DNA of 64,000 nucleotides from Ehretia macrophylla (GCA_037974665.1 CM075780.1:4870501-4934500), one strand, 5' to 3'. Positions 45,021 to 57,711 are shown, numbered from the stretch's first letter. Notes: a model not told the origin generated them from the sequence alone. Program-made: numbers and translations.

Positions 45021-47139
45021 CATGCCACCACGTTGATCAAGAAAGAATCCTACACAAAGCACTAGACACTAAAATAATACTACACAATTCACTAACCAAT
45101 ATTATATTCCTAATTCAAATTCTCTGCAAACTCCACTAACAATAAAATAATACTAAACTATTCCTACATTTCCCACTAATTATTATTCTATTCATAATCA
45201 ACTCATCAACAAACATTCTTATATTTTATTCTAGCTAGATTCCCTAATCTCCCAACATTCCTATGACAATTCTAATGACACAAATGCATAAAAAAATTAG
45301 TCCTAGACAAACTATGACAAAACACTTAACACAATGCATAAAAAATTGGTCAAATTCTCCTCGAATCTCCACCATTTTTGACCAAGTGCTTCATGCCCAT
45401 GCTAACATTTCAAAATTCCATCTTGAAGACACAAAAAGTCTGAATTTGTATGCCCAAGTCCGACCATATGCTAAACAAAATTGCAAAGCCATCACTTTTG
45501 TCATATTCTCTCATTTCCTCTCAATTTCTCTCACTTCCCTCTCATTTTCTCTCTCCATTTCGGTTTTGGCTGATTTTACTACCTCCATAGCTTATCTTAT
45601 TCACACCATAGCTAAACCAAGCAAGCCACAAGAAAAAGACTTCAACCGAGCTAGCTAAGAAGTGAAAATCACACTTGCATGTGCATTGAAGACTCCATTC
45701 GGCCTAGGTAAGCTTCTTGGCATCCATTTCTTTTCTTCAAGTCCTAACTACATGCATGTACTAAGAGATTGATCACTAAGCTAGGAAAAATAGAGAAAAG
45801 CTAGTTGGGATTTCGGCTAAGCAAGGAGAGGAAGAAAGTTGTGCTTCAACAAGGTTTTTGAGCATCTTTGTGGTTGATTGCTAAGGTGAGGGTTAAAACC
45901 TTTTGAAAACTCTTAATGTGTGTATTTGCTTCTGTAGTTGAGCTATATGGTCGTTCATAAGCTTAAACAACCATGCATGGCAAGATCTTGGCTTGAAAAT
46001 GATGCTAGGTGAAGTCGAAATTCTTGACAGCTCTCTGACCAGTCTGTTCGAGGTAAGTTTAGCTAGACAAATGATGTTTCAAATGCTTGAAAATTGGTAG
46101 GTGACTAGTTTGGACGGTTTGTAACATTTTTCCCAGAAATAGGCCGAAGCTGATTTTGACTCTAAGGTCCTCAAAATGGCAAATCTTTAAAATGTGACCA
46201 AATCTGGAAATCTGGAAAAATGAAGCAGGTTTTGGAAGATGCACTAACCTTGTGGAACGAACCATATTTGACTGAGTAAATGATGTCAAAAATGAATCAA
46301 ATTTGGTGTGATACTATATTTTTCAGTTCGGGACAATTTTTTCAGAAATGGACCAAGGCTAAAACTGACCGTAAGGACCTCAAAAACGTCAATTTCTGAA
46401 AAGTGTGCAAATCTGGACAGTTTTGTGCTATCTCACTGTTTCGGTTATAACTAATGATTCTGAACTCCAATTGATGCAAGGTTTGTTTCTGATTTTAGTT
46501 AACTTCTTAAGCTTTAATTTGACATCTTATTCACTGGATTTGGAGATTGTTTGATTATCCTATTGATTGTGAGAATACAGCCTATTGCAGTAAATGTTTC
46601 ACTTAATGTTGTGCTTAGAAAAAAATTGTTGTGACTCCTCTTGTTGAATTAAATGCTTGGGATTGTAGCTTCGGGATGTTTTGTGGACAGTTTTGAATGT
46701 TTGAGGATGTTGAATTAAATGATGCATGGATTGAGATTGACTTTGAGTTGCGTTGAGGCTCAAATTGCATGAATATACACGAAATGGAAACCCTAATGAC
46801 TAGGTAGTTTTGCTAAGTGTTGATCATTTGGATGTTGTGTGGAAATTATATGCTTAGTGGGCTGCCCGTAAATGTCTTATAACTTCAAATGTGATTTTGA
46901 CCATTGCATGTTGTCAAATAAGCTTTTCTTGCAACCGAACCCACGTAGATGTTGTTGCATGTTGAATAATCGTACCACTTGATTACGTGAACTTCGAAAT
47001 GAGCTATATGGCTTGACTTGCATGTGTTACATGGTTGCCCGTTTAATGTTCATATGACTCTATATGTCTTTCAAGTGAAATTACTTCTCTTATCGTGCCT
47101 TGTTTGATTACTTGACAACGTGCGATCTTATAACTGCTC

Positions 47140-47193
47140 GGAGGCGACCTACTTTGTTGTCCTCCTAATGTGATATGTTAAATGTTATAAATG
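47140..47193 (+). promoter_or_regulatory. Candidate LTR core promoter, left LTR
   Basis: Hairpin GGAGGCGAC / GTTGTCCTCC (47140-47165), then TATAAATG at 47186-47193. Same spacing as in the solo LTR. Confidence 0.45.
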
Positions 47194-48347
47194 TGCATTG
47201 CATACGAGGTTGCAACCTTTCAATGTGGCATGGTAACGTTTCACGAACGCCGGGCGGCATAGGGCTTGCCGGTGCTCCCGTGACTACCATGGTCCAATTC
47301 CCTCTCTCGCTTGGCATTCCACCCTCGGAGAGTTGGGTCGTAGGTTTTCGGGGTACATCCGGAGTACACCCAATTGGGAGCGATAAGTGGATTATTGAAG
47401 TCGGCCGCAACAATTGTATCAAAATTGAAATTGAGAGCAACTGCTCACCGTATCCTTGAAATGATTGGTAAATGTATCTGTTACTCGATTTGTTTCATAT
47501 ATTTGCGTACCTTATTATTTGTAATACGTGACATGATTTCAAAAAGAGTTTTCATAATTGAACCGGAAAATGGGTTTCAAAACGTATTTCTCGTTTCCCC
47601 TCGCTAAGTTCATAAGGACTCACCCTCTTTTTCATCACAGGTGAAGAAGAACAGGTACAGGTATTCGAGGACAACGTGCCTAATGGTGATTCCTTGGAGT
47701 GATTGCCTGTTCCTACGTGCTTTTGTGCCTTGCCTGAAAGTGGTTGCTATATGGATGTTGTGTTTGATTGCAAACTATTCATTTTATTGGTGTAAATGAC
47801 CCCGTTTTAAATTGGGTCTAATTCTGGGATTGTACTATCTATAACCGGATGAACTTTTATTTGGTTGTTTGCTTTCGTTTTCTTAATTAGTAGTTATCGC
47901 AGGCATTCAAACCACTAGATGAACAATCAACTAAGTTAATTCTATCTAATTTCACTTAGGTGCTCATTTGGAAACTAAAGGATAATAGGTACTTGCATGA
48001 TAGAAAATTGACAAATAAATGGGACATAGTTATCATGTTAGGCTTATTGACCAAACGAGACTTTCAAGATAAATTAGTAGGCAAATCAGTTGGTGTCAAA
48101 TAGGAGTCCTTAATGGAATTGGATTAATGATTGGAATAATTGAGGAGTTTAGAGAATTAGACCAAACCAAAGAGCCCAATTACAGCCGTTATGCTGCCGG
48201 TTTACCGAAAAATTTTAGAGTTTAGGCCAAAACGTTAAGTGTTAAATCTTCATGAACGGTCAAGTACGAGACGTGACTTGAATGTTTAGATCACACCCTA
48301 GTCTAACCTTTATAGGCCGGGTTGGGGCATGACACCTTATATTAGAA

Positions 48348-48359
48348 TGGTATCAGAGC
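48348..48359 (+). promoter_or_regulatory. Primer binding site, initiator tRNA-Met
   Basis: TGGTATCAGAGC is complementary to the 3' end of plant initiator methionine tRNA, the commonest primer of plant LTR elements. It begins 14 bases after the LTR end (13 bases between), and the match stops after 12 bases. Confidence 0.93.
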
Positions 48360-48770
48360 TTAGTTTAGTAACTAGGTGTTAGTCGGGTTCAACTCTCGGA
48401 CCATGGGTAGAAGCCCTATGGTAATTATGATATCTTGTTTATATGTGTTAATGTGTGCTAATGTGCTTCAATTGCTTTGAGAATTGAATACTATGTGCTT
48501 TTGTGGACTATATGTATTATGTGACATGCACACCGACACGTTAGTGCCTTCAATAATGCATGCATGCTTTTATACTCCTTCCATGATACATGTGCATATT
48601 ATATAACCATGAATGACTGTTGATACACATAGATAGTTGAGATTAGAACTTTCAGGGAAGTGAATTCATGTAGGAAGAACGAAAAGTCTCAGTTAGAGAT
48701 TTCTGGCATCTTCACAGGTACTCAATGGATAGTATGTATTATTGGATATGCATATGTATAAAATGCGTAG

Positions 48771-48839
48771 CACAGGTATAATTGTTGAGGTAAAGTTATC
48801 TCCTTATTTTTGGAATACCTATACCTGTGATTAAGTTTT
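48771..48839. repeat. Inverted repeat CACAGGTATA / TATACCTGTG
   Basis: Perfect 10-base arms (48771-48780 and 48830-48839) separated by 49 bases, about 420 bases inside the interior. This could be a structured RNA element near the 5' end of the genome, or chance. Confidence 0.6.
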
Positions 48840-51064
48840 CAATTTTATAGCTATGAAGTTATTGATTCCGTTAAACCGTTCTTCTAATTATGGTTCAAGT
48901 ATAAAGTTTAATGACATACAACTTCGCTTAAGATATAAGAACATACTATTGAATATGTAGAGTAGTATATATTCTCATGTGCTGATAGTGGAAGTTGACT
49001 TGGAGGTTTCTTTGAATCCATTTCTCACATCTTAAAATTGGCTTGATAGACTATCTAAGAAGTTAGCAATATACTCGTACGATTGAATCCTTACTTGATT
49101 GGAATTAAGCATTGATGAATTTGATATGGTATATACTAGCGAGTTTCAAGTTCACTAAATGTTAAGATCATGACCTAGAAATTAAAAGATGAATTCGTGG
49201 AAGTTGACGATAGTTACTTTTAGGGGTTAGATTATTGAGTCATGGATAGTGTATTTGAGTGACTTAACAATGGATAACTTCAAGACATGTAGGCAACTCT
49301 AGAGACCGAATTTAACAAGGTTGATGATTCTTTAATATAACAAGATATAAGGATGCTGGAATCGAGGAATTCACGTAGCTAGAACTCGTGTTTGGAAAAC
49401 TGCACCTGAAATGGTAGGTCGGATAGAAGTGTAAGGAATTGAATTGTGCATTAGATGACTAACATTGCTAAAGGTCCTAAGTTGGATATCGGTGATATTT
49501 AGAATCATGATATTAATTTGGTGCCTCTCGGATTTAGTTGTGCTTATGCAAGTAAGTCATTCTATGCACTCATTGTTTAGATACCCTAGAGGATGTTGGA
49601 AAGCATATATCCTTAAGTAAGACCGATGGACCTATTATATAAACCATGGAAATGATATTAAACATCTAGTTGCAAAGTGGAGTTGTTAGGGTATGATTTG
49701 AAATCCTAAATAGCTAATAGTGAGTATGCATGATGATTCATGGTAAACCCTAGGACCTAAGGTCAATGAGTCATTGACTACTTTTGAAGTTCTATTAGAT
49801 TATATTGAAGGATGCCTTGTGGTTATAATTCTTATGATTGACACAGCCTTAAAGTTATTTTGTGCAATAAGCTACTTGGATTAGTATGGTAAGTATCTTC
49901 TGAGCTAGATCATTTCGGTACCCATTTATAGTCCTAGAATTGTTGTTCTATAACCGGTAACCTAGTAGAGAATTGATATCACTTACATAGCTATGAACCC
50001 AGCTTAGTAACATTAATGTTGGAGATATATTGGCGGGCATTAAGTGTTCGAATGAATGACTAGGTCGCTAAATGAGTAGGACCATTGTCTTCTTAAGTAT
50101 GACGTAACCTTGGATTGAGGTGAGTGGAATTTATTTGAGGTTGAAACTATTCACTTTAGGAGTTTTGGATAAGATTAAAAGAGAATTATGAAGCCTCGTG
50201 ACGTGAAAATAGAGATTTGAATAAGAAAGTAGATTGTAAATCATAAATTGATAAAATGTACTTGTAAGAGTTGAACTAGTGTAACATGATTAGTTTACCT
50301 ATGCAATTTCGATGGCAATTTGTTGGTGATACTTAATAAACCTTAGAATTTGAGTTTAACGAATCTCAACGGTCTTTCTTTTTGACTACGAGCTTGAAGG
50401 TTAACGAGACTGGGGAAGAATGTTAATGAATAGGAGCCTGTAATCGGGAGACTAGTCATTAGAAGATTTGCTAATCTAATATACCTACGAGATAAGGACT
50501 ATAATACTATCGATAGATGAAGATTTGAGATGGATTAGTTGTTTGGTGAGTTCTTCCTGAAAATAGAGTTGTATTGTGGAAATGACCCATAACATGTGTA
50601 TGACCTAGGTGTTAACAATTTTGAAGCTAGTTGATAGAATATGTAAATCGGATATAGACCTATCATCTTGAAATTAGCGTATGTTACCCTAGGATCATGG
50701 AATTATTGTGATATTCCTTTTGAGGTATGAATGCGAGATTGATACAACATGAGCCATGATTTTTGAGTTATAGTTCTATTGTTAGAATACCGATGCAACT
50801 TTGATGACTATGTTTGGAGATTCTAACCTTAATTAATGAACTCGACCTTAAGATCAATTGGAGAGAAGAAAGTTGTTCAAAGGAACGAACTGTAAATGTA
50901 GGGGTCACATCGAATTAAATGATTGGAGAAAGTTAGGAAGTGAATTCGTTGTGGTAAGAGAGATCACAGAGCAAAGGACGACCCGGAGTTGGAAAATAAC
51001 AATGGTCGGAATCCGTCTAAATGACCTTAACAAGTAAGAATGAATTTCGGGATGAAATTATTTT

Positions 51065-51077
51065 AAGGAGGGGAGGA
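51065..51077 (+). promoter_or_regulatory. Polypurine tract
   Basis: AAGGAGGGGAGGA lies immediately before the right LTR and would prime plus-strand DNA synthesis. Confidence 0.93.
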
Positions 51078-51100
51078 TGTGAGGCCAGACCCCGAATAAC

Positions 51101-51550
51101 GTGTCCTACCTCAATTTGCGTGCCTTAGACCTAAAATTATATGACCGACCTTGGATTATGTGCCCTGTCTTGGTTTTCGTGCATTATACATGCCTTAACC
51201 TAGAATTGTGTGCCCTAATCCTCGATATACGTGCGATACCTACATAAACATGCCATGACCTTAATTTATGTGCGAGACCTTGATTTGCGTGTGTCTCTTC
51301 GTTTCGTGTGCATTAACCTTGAACTGCGTGCTTTAACCTAGGTTTAAGAGTCGTGTCTTGAATTATGTGCATTGCATTGAATTTTATGCCTTATTTTGAT
51401 CTACGTTCATTCACCTAGGGTTGCATGTGTTAGCATTAGAATCCGTGCACTTATCTTGAAGTATGTGCCTTAGTCTTGAAATACGTGTTGTACCTCGTAG
51501 TTCGTGTCTACCTCGTAATTCGTGCCCTAGACCTAGGAATCCGTGCCACC
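51101..51550 (+). repeat. Degenerate minisatellite, right LTR
   Basis: Intact version of the CGTGC/ACCTTG repeat tract, about 450 bp, with irregular units of roughly 20-24 bases. Confidence 0.6.
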
Positions 51551-53686
51551 ACATTGATCAAGAAAGAATCCTACAAAAAGCACTAGACACTAAAATAATA
51601 CTACACAATCCACTAACCAATATTATATTCCTAATTCAAATTCTCTACAAACTCCACTAACAATAAAATAATACTAAAGTATTCCTACATTTCCCACTAA
51701 CTATTATTCTATTCATAATTCAACTCATCAACAAACATTCCTATATTTTATTCTACCTAGATTCCCTAATCTCCCAACATTCCTATGACAATTCTAATGA
51801 CACAAATGCATAAAAAAAATTAGTCCTAGACAAACTATGACAAAACACTTAACACAATGCATAAAAAATTGGTCAAATTCTCCTCAAATCTCCACCATTT
51901 TCGACCAAGTGCTTCATGCCCATGCTAACATTTCAAAATTCCATCTTGAAGACACAAAAAGTCTGAATTTGTATGCCCAAGGCCGACCATATGCTCAAAA
52001 AAGTTGCAAAGCCATCACTTTTGTCATATTCTCTCATTTCCTCTCAATTTCTCTCACTTCCCTCTCATTTTCTCTCTCCATTTCGGTTTTGGCTGAGTTT
52101 ACTACCTCCATAGCTTATCTTCTTCACACCATAGCTAAACCAAGCAAGCCACAAGCAAAAGACTTCAACCGAGCTAGCTAAGAAGTGAAAATCACACTTG
52201 CATGTGCATTGAAGACTCCATTCGGCCTAGGTAAGCTTCTTGGCATCCATTTATTTTCTTCAAGTCCTAACTACATGCATGTACTAAGAGATTGATCACT
52301 AAGCTAGGAAAAATAGAGAAAAGCTAGTTGGGATTTCGGCTAAGCAAGGAGAGGAAGAAAGTTGTGCTTCAACAAGGTTTTTGAGCATCTTTGTGGTTGA
52401 TTGCTAAGGTGAGGGTTAAAACCTTTTGAAAACTCTTCAAAAATTCACATTCATGCCCATAAATGTGTTTATTTTCTTCTGTACTTGAGCTATATGGTCG
52501 TTCATAAGCTTAAACAACCATGCATGGCAAGATCTTGGCTTGAAAATGATGCTAGGTGAAGTCGAAATTCTTGACAGCTCTCTGACCAGTCTGTTCGAGG
52601 TAAGTTTAGCTAGACAAATGATGTTTCAAATGCTTGAAAATTGGTAGGTGACTAGTTTGGACGGTTTGTAACATTTTTCCCAGAAATAGGCCGAAGCTGA
52701 TTTTGACTCTAAGGTCCTCAAAATGGCAAATCTTTAAAATGTGACCAAATCTGGAAATCTGGAAAAATGAAGCAGGTTTTGGAAGATGCACTGACCTTGT
52801 GGAACGAACCTTATTTGGCTGAGTAAATGATGTCAAAAACGAATGAAATTTGGTGTGATACTATATTTTTCAGTTCTGGACAATTTTTTCAGAAATGGAC
52901 CAAGGCTAAAACTGACCCTAAGGACCTCAAAAACGTTAATTTCTGAAAAGTGTGCAAATCTGGACAGTTTTGTGCTATCTCACTGTTTCGGTTATAACTA
53001 ATGATTCTGAACTCCAATTGATGCAAGGTTTGTTTCTGATTTTAGTTAACTTCTTAAGCTTTAATTTGACATCTTATTCACTGGATTTGGAGATTGTTTG
53101 ATTATCCTATTGATTGTGAGAATACAGCCTATTGCAGTAAATGTTTCACTTAATGTTGTGCTTAGAAAAAAATTGTTGTGACTCCTCTTGTTGAATTAAA
53201 TGCTTGGGATTGTAGCTTCGGGATGTTTTGTAGACAGTTTTGAATGTTTGAGGATGTTGAATTAAATGATGCATGGATTGAGATTGACTTTGAGTTGCGT
53301 TGAGGCTCAAATTGCATGAATATACACGAAATGGAAACCCTAATGACTAGGTAGTTTTGCTAAGTGTTGATCATTTGGATGTTGTGTGGAAATTATATGC
53401 TTAGTGGGCTGCCCGTAAATGTCTTATAACTTCAAATGTGATTTTGACCATTGCATGTTGTCAAATAAGCTTTTCTTGCAACCGAACCCACGTAGATGTT
53501 GTTGCATGTTGAATAATCGTACCACTTGATTACGTGGACTTCGAAATGAGCTATATGGCTTGACTTGCATGTGTTACATGGCTGCCCGTTTAATGTTCAT
53601 ATGACTCTATATGTCTTTCAAGTGAAATTACTTGTCTTATCGTGCCTTGTTTGATTACTTGACAACGTGCAATCTTATAACTGCTA

Positions 53687-53740
53687 GGAGGCGACCTACT
53701 TTGTTGTCCTCCTAATGTGATATGTTAAATGTTATAAATG
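53687..53740 (+). promoter_or_regulatory. Candidate LTR core promoter, right LTR
   Basis: Hairpin GGAGGCGAC / GTTGTCCTCC (53687-53712), then TATAAATG at 53733-53740, as in the other two LTRs. Confidence 0.45.
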
Positions 53741-54882
53741 TGCATTGCATACGAGGTTGCAACCTTTCATTGTGGCATGGTAGCGTTCCACGAACGCCGG
53801 GCGGCATAGGGCTTGCTGGTGCTCCCGTGACTACCATGGTCCAATTCCCTCTCTCTCTTGGCATTCCACCCTCGGAGAGTTGGGTCGTAGGTTTTCGGGG
53901 TACATCCGGAGTACACCCAATTGGGAGCGATAAGTGGATTATTGAAGTTGGTTGCAACAATTGTATCGAAATTGAAATTGAGAGCAACTGCTCACCGTAT
54001 CCTTGAAATGATTGGTAAATGTATCTGTTACTCGATTTGTTTCATATATTTGCGTACCTTATTATTTGTAATATGTGACATGATTTCAAAAAGAGTTTTC
54101 ATAATTGAACCGGAAAATGAGTTTCAAAACGTATTTCTCATTTCCCCCTCGCTGAGTTCATAAGGACTCACCTTCTTTTTCATCACAGGTGAAGAAGAAC
54201 AGGTACAGGTACCCGAGGACAACGTGCCTAACGGTGATTCCTTGGAGTGATTGCCTGTTCCTACGTGCTTTTGTGCCTTGCCTGAAAGTGGTTGCTATAT
54301 GGATGTTGTGTTTGATTGCAAACTATTCATTTTATTGATGTAAATGACCCCGTTGTAATTTGGGTCTAATTCTGGGATTGTACTATCTATAACCGGACGA
54401 ACTTTTATTTGGTTGTTTGCTTTCGTTTTCTTAATTAGTAGTTATCGTAGGCATTCAAACCACTAGATGAACAATCAACTAAGTTAATTCTATCTAATTT
54501 CACTTAGGTGCTCATTTGCAAACTAAAGGATAATAGGTACTTGCATGACAGGAAATTGAAAAATAAACGGGACATAGTTATCATGTTAGGCTTATTGACC
54601 AAACGAGACTTTCAAGATAAATTAGTAGGCAAATCGGTTGGTGTCAAATAGGAGTCCTTAATGGAATTGGATTAATGATTGGAATAATTGAGGTGTTTAG
54701 AGAATTAGACCAAACCAAAGAGCCCAATTACAGCCGTTATGCTGTAGGTTTACCGAAAAATTTTAGAGTTTAGGCCAAAACGTTAAGTGCTAAATCTTCA
54801 TGAACGGTCAAGTACAAGACGTGACTTGAATGTTTAGATCACACCCTAGTCTAACCTTTATAGGCCAGGTTGGGGCGTGACA

Positions 54883-54887
54883 GATGC
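54883..54887 (+). repeat. Target site duplication of the LARD, right (GATGC)
   Basis: Resumes the 5S spacer in register (GATGCTACGTTGTTGAAG). Differs from the left copy at one base. Confidence 0.75.
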
Positions 54888-55004
54888 TACGTTGTTGAAG
54901 CAGATGGGTTGTCGTTAAGCCCATTGGCCCTTTTGAATGGGCCATCTCTCTAGGCTGGGACTGTGAACCGTTAACACATAAAGGAATTGTGCCTTCAACA
55001 TGAC

Positions 55005-55123
55005 GGGTGCGATCATACCTGCACTAATGCACTGGATCCCATCAGAACTCCGAAGTTTAGCGTGCTTGGGCGAGAGTAGTACTAGGATGCGTGACCCCCT
55101 GGGAAGTCCTCGTGTTGCACCCC
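55005..55123 (+). rRNA. 5S rRNA: 5S rRNA gene, copy 58
   Basis: Changes: A16T, C29T, A54T, G86C. First gene after the LARD, which ends 122 bases upstream. The normal -28 box and -1 C are kept. Confidence 0.95.
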
Positions 55124-55681
55124 TTTTTCAATTTTTTTTGCCCTGGTTAAGGTTGCCAAGATACTTTATCCACCAAATCTCTATTACCGAATTCCACGGA
55201 TCATTAGGCAAGACAACATCGCTTCATGGAGAGGCTGGGCCTGCAAACCGAGGGCGTAGGGTTTGTGACCAGGTCTCTGTCGCTCCGGTGCCCATAACTT
55301 TTGATCTGTAAGGAGTTACGCGGCGCACAGCATACCATTGCAAAGCTCTCTGAGAGCTCTACGACGGGGGTAGCCAGCTTGCTCAATGTGCCCGTTTTTG
55401 GTGCCCAAAATTGAACATTTTCATCATTTTCAGGCCACTTTTCTTCTTTTGCTCCGTTTTTCCGTCCCGAATCATACGTCGTGAACAGTTAAAAGGACGA
55501 CAACCTGACTCGCAGGACATAAGAGGGCCCTACAACGTGTCGATATCACATCTTGCGAGGATGTTGCGTTGTTGAAGCGGATGGGTTGTCGTTAAGCCCA
55601 CTGGGCCTTTTGAATGGGCCATCTCTCTAGGCTGGGACTGTGAACCGTTAACACATAAATGAATTGTGCCCTAAACATGAT

Positions 55682-55800
55682 GTGTGCGATCATACCAGCA
55701 CTAATGCACCGGATCCCATCAGAACTCCGAAGTTAAGCGTGCTTGGGCGAGAGTAGTGCTAGGATGGGTGACCCCCTGGGAAGTCCTTGTGTTGCACCCC
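55682..55800 (+). rRNA. 5S rRNA: 5S rRNA gene, copy 59
   Basis: Changes: G2T, A77G, C107T; T at -1. Distal terminator run is TTTGTTTT. Confidence 0.95.
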
Positions 55801-56357
55801 CTTTTCAATTTGTTTTGCCCTGGTTAGGGTTGCCAAGATACTTTATCCACCAAATCTCTATTACCGAATCCCACGGAACATTAGGCAAGACAACATCGCT
55901 TCACGTAGAGGCTGGGCCGTCAAACCGAGGGCGTAGGGTTTGTGACCAGGTCTCCGTTGCTCCGGTGCCCATATCTTTTGATCCGTGAGGAGTTATGCAG
56001 TGCACAACATACCGTTGCAAATCTCTCTAAGAGCTTTACGACGGGGGCAGCCAGGTTGCTCGCTGTGCCCATTTTTGGTGCCCAAAATCGAATGTTTTCA
56101 TCAGTTTCAGGCCACTTTTCTTCTTTTTCTCTATTTTTTCATCCCGGATCGTACGTCGTGAACTGTTAAAAGGACGACAACCTGACTCGTGGACATTAGA
56201 GGTCCCTACAACGTGTCGATATCACGTCTTGCATGGATGCTACGTTGTTGAAGCAGATGGGTTGTCGTTAAGCCCATTGGGCCTTTTGAATGGGCCATAT
56301 CTCTAGGCTAGGACTGTGAACCATTAACACATAAAGGAATTGTGCCCTCAACATGAC

Positions 56358-56476
56358 GGGTGCGATCATACCAGCACTAATGCACCGGATCCCATCAGAA
56401 CTCCGAAGTTAAGAGTGCTTGGGCGAGAGTAGTACTAGGATGGGTGACCCCCTGGGATGTCCTCTTGTTGCACCCC
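56358..56476 (+). rRNA. 5S rRNA: 5S rRNA gene, copy 60
   Basis: Changes: C57A, A101T, G108T. Distal T run broken by G as in copy 59. Confidence 0.95.
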
Positions 56477-57034
56477 CTTTTCAATTTGTTTTGCCCTGGT
56501 TAGGGTTGCCAAGATACTTTATCCACCAAATCTCTATTACCGAATCCTACGGAACATTAGGCAAGACAACATTGCTTCATGTAGAGGATGGGCCCGCAAA
56601 CCGAGAGCGTAAGGTTTGTGACCAGGTCTCTGTCGCTCCGGTGCCCATAACTTTTGATCCGTAAGGAGTTACGCGGCGCACAGCAAACCGATGCAAAGCT
56701 CTCTGAGATCTCTACGACGGGGGCAGCCAGCTTGCTCGCTGTGCCAGTTTTTGGTGCCCAAAATCGAATGTTTTCATTAGTTTCAGGCAACTTTTCATCA
56801 TTTGCTCTGTTTTTCCACCCCGGATCGTACGTCGTGAACTGTTAAAAGGACGACAACCTGACTTGCGGGACATCAGAGGGCCATACAATGTGTCGATATC
56901 ACGTCTTGCGAGGATGCTGCGTTGTTGAAGCAGATGGCTTGTCGTTAAGCCCATTAGGCCTTTTGAATGAGCCATCTCTCTAGGCTGGGACTGTGAACCG
57001 TTAACACATAAAGGAATTGCGCCCTCAACCTGAC

Positions 57035-57153
57035 GGGTGCGATCATACCAACACTAATGCACCGGATCCCATCAGAACTCCGAAGTTAAGCGTGCTTGGG
57101 CGAGAGTAGTACTGGGATGGATGACCCCCTGGGAAGTCCTCGTGTTGTACCCC
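57035..57153 (+). rRNA. 5S rRNA: 5S rRNA gene, copy 61
   Basis: Changes: G17A, A80G, G87A, C114T. Upstream reads TTGCGCCCTCAACCTGAC, an unusual form. Distal T run broken by G. Confidence 0.95.
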
Positions 57154-57711
57154 CTTTTCAATTTGTTTTTCCCTGGTTAGGGTTGCCAAGATACTTTATC
57201 CACCAAATCTCTATTATCGAATCCCACGGAACATTAGGCAAGACAACAAAGCTTCACGTAGAGGCTGGGCCAGCAAACCGAGGGCGTAGGGTTTCTGACC
57301 AGGTCTCCGTCGCTCCGGTGCCCATAACTTTTGATCCGTAAGGAGTTACGCGGCGCACAACATACCGTTGCAAAGCTCTTTGAGAGCTCTACGATAGGGG
57401 CAGCCAGCTTGCTCGCTGTGCCCGTTTTTGGTACCCAAAATCGAACGTTTTCATAAGTTTTAGGCCACTTTTCTCCTTTTGCTATGTTTTTTCATCCCAG
57501 ATCGTACGTCGTGAACTATTAAAAGGACGACAACCTGACTCACGAGACAACAATAGGCCCTGCATTGTGTCGATATCACGTCTTGCGAGGATGCTGCATT
57601 GTTGAAGCAGATGGGTTGTCGTTAAGCCCATTGGGCCTTTTGAATGGGCCATCTCTCTAGCCTGGGACTGTGAACCGTTAACACATAAAGGAATTGTACC
57701 CTCAACATGAC

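Larger units (their letters stand above)
41844..48334 (+). mobile_element. Left LTR of the LARD, interrupted
   Basis: About 3.78 kb of LTR sequence once the nested element (41977-44684) is removed. It matches the right LTR closely: I counted six single-base differences over about 300 bp from 46021. It lacks 24 bp at 45914, after AAAACTCTT, that the right LTR and the solo LTR both have. Confidence 0.92.
48335..51077 (+). mobile_element. Internal region of the LARD, non-coding
   Basis: 2743 bp between the LTRs. It has the primer binding site at its left end and the polypurine tract at its right end. There is no open frame of 60 codons in any of six frames, and I recognise no gag, protease, reverse transcriptase, RNase H or integrase motif. 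It is AT-rich, with no tandem repeats of note. It could be a conserved non-coding LARD interior or a mutated remnant of coding sequence. Confidence 0.85.
41844..54882 (+). mobile_element. LARD-like LTR retrotransposon with a nested insertion
   Basis: A 13,039-bp insertion in the 5S spacer. It has two LTRs that begin TGTGAGGCC and end TGACA, a primer binding site, a 2.7-kb interior and a polypurine tract. Without the nested element and its duplicated five bases it would be about 10.3 kb. No open frame of 60 codons lies in the interior, so gag and pol are absent or decayed. Very long LTRs around a non-coding interior define LARDs, which depend on enzymes of related elements. The sequence just before the polypurine tract (AATTTCGGGATGAAATT) resembles the 3' end of many plant Ty3/gypsy polyproteins, so a Ty3/gypsy origin is likely. 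A heavily decayed autonomous element is the alternative. Confidence 0.88.
51078..54882 (+). mobile_element. Right LTR of the LARD
   Basis: 3805 bp, uninterrupted, from TGTGAGGCCAGACC to GGGGCGTGACA. This is the best reference for the family in the window. It contains the degenerate minisatellite at its start, a pyrimidine-rich tract near 52020-52090, the TATAAATG box at 53733, and a short GACCC...GGGTC inverted repeat near 54348. Confidence 0.93.

Noticed and set aside
48348..48359. A tRNA or tRNA fragment
   Set aside because: Only 12 bases match, on the strand complementary to the tRNA end, next to an LTR. This is a primer binding site.
48335..51077. Decayed gag-pol recognisable by motif
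   Set aside because: I could not find reverse transcriptase, integrase or protease signatures by eye. Only the sequence next to the polypurine tract hints at a Ty3/gypsy source. A translated search is needed to decide.
41844..54882. A Cassandra-type element, which carries 5S sequence in its LTR
   Set aside because: Cassandra LTRs are short, a few hundred bases. I found no 5S-like sequence inside these LTRs, and the 5S genes all lie outside them.
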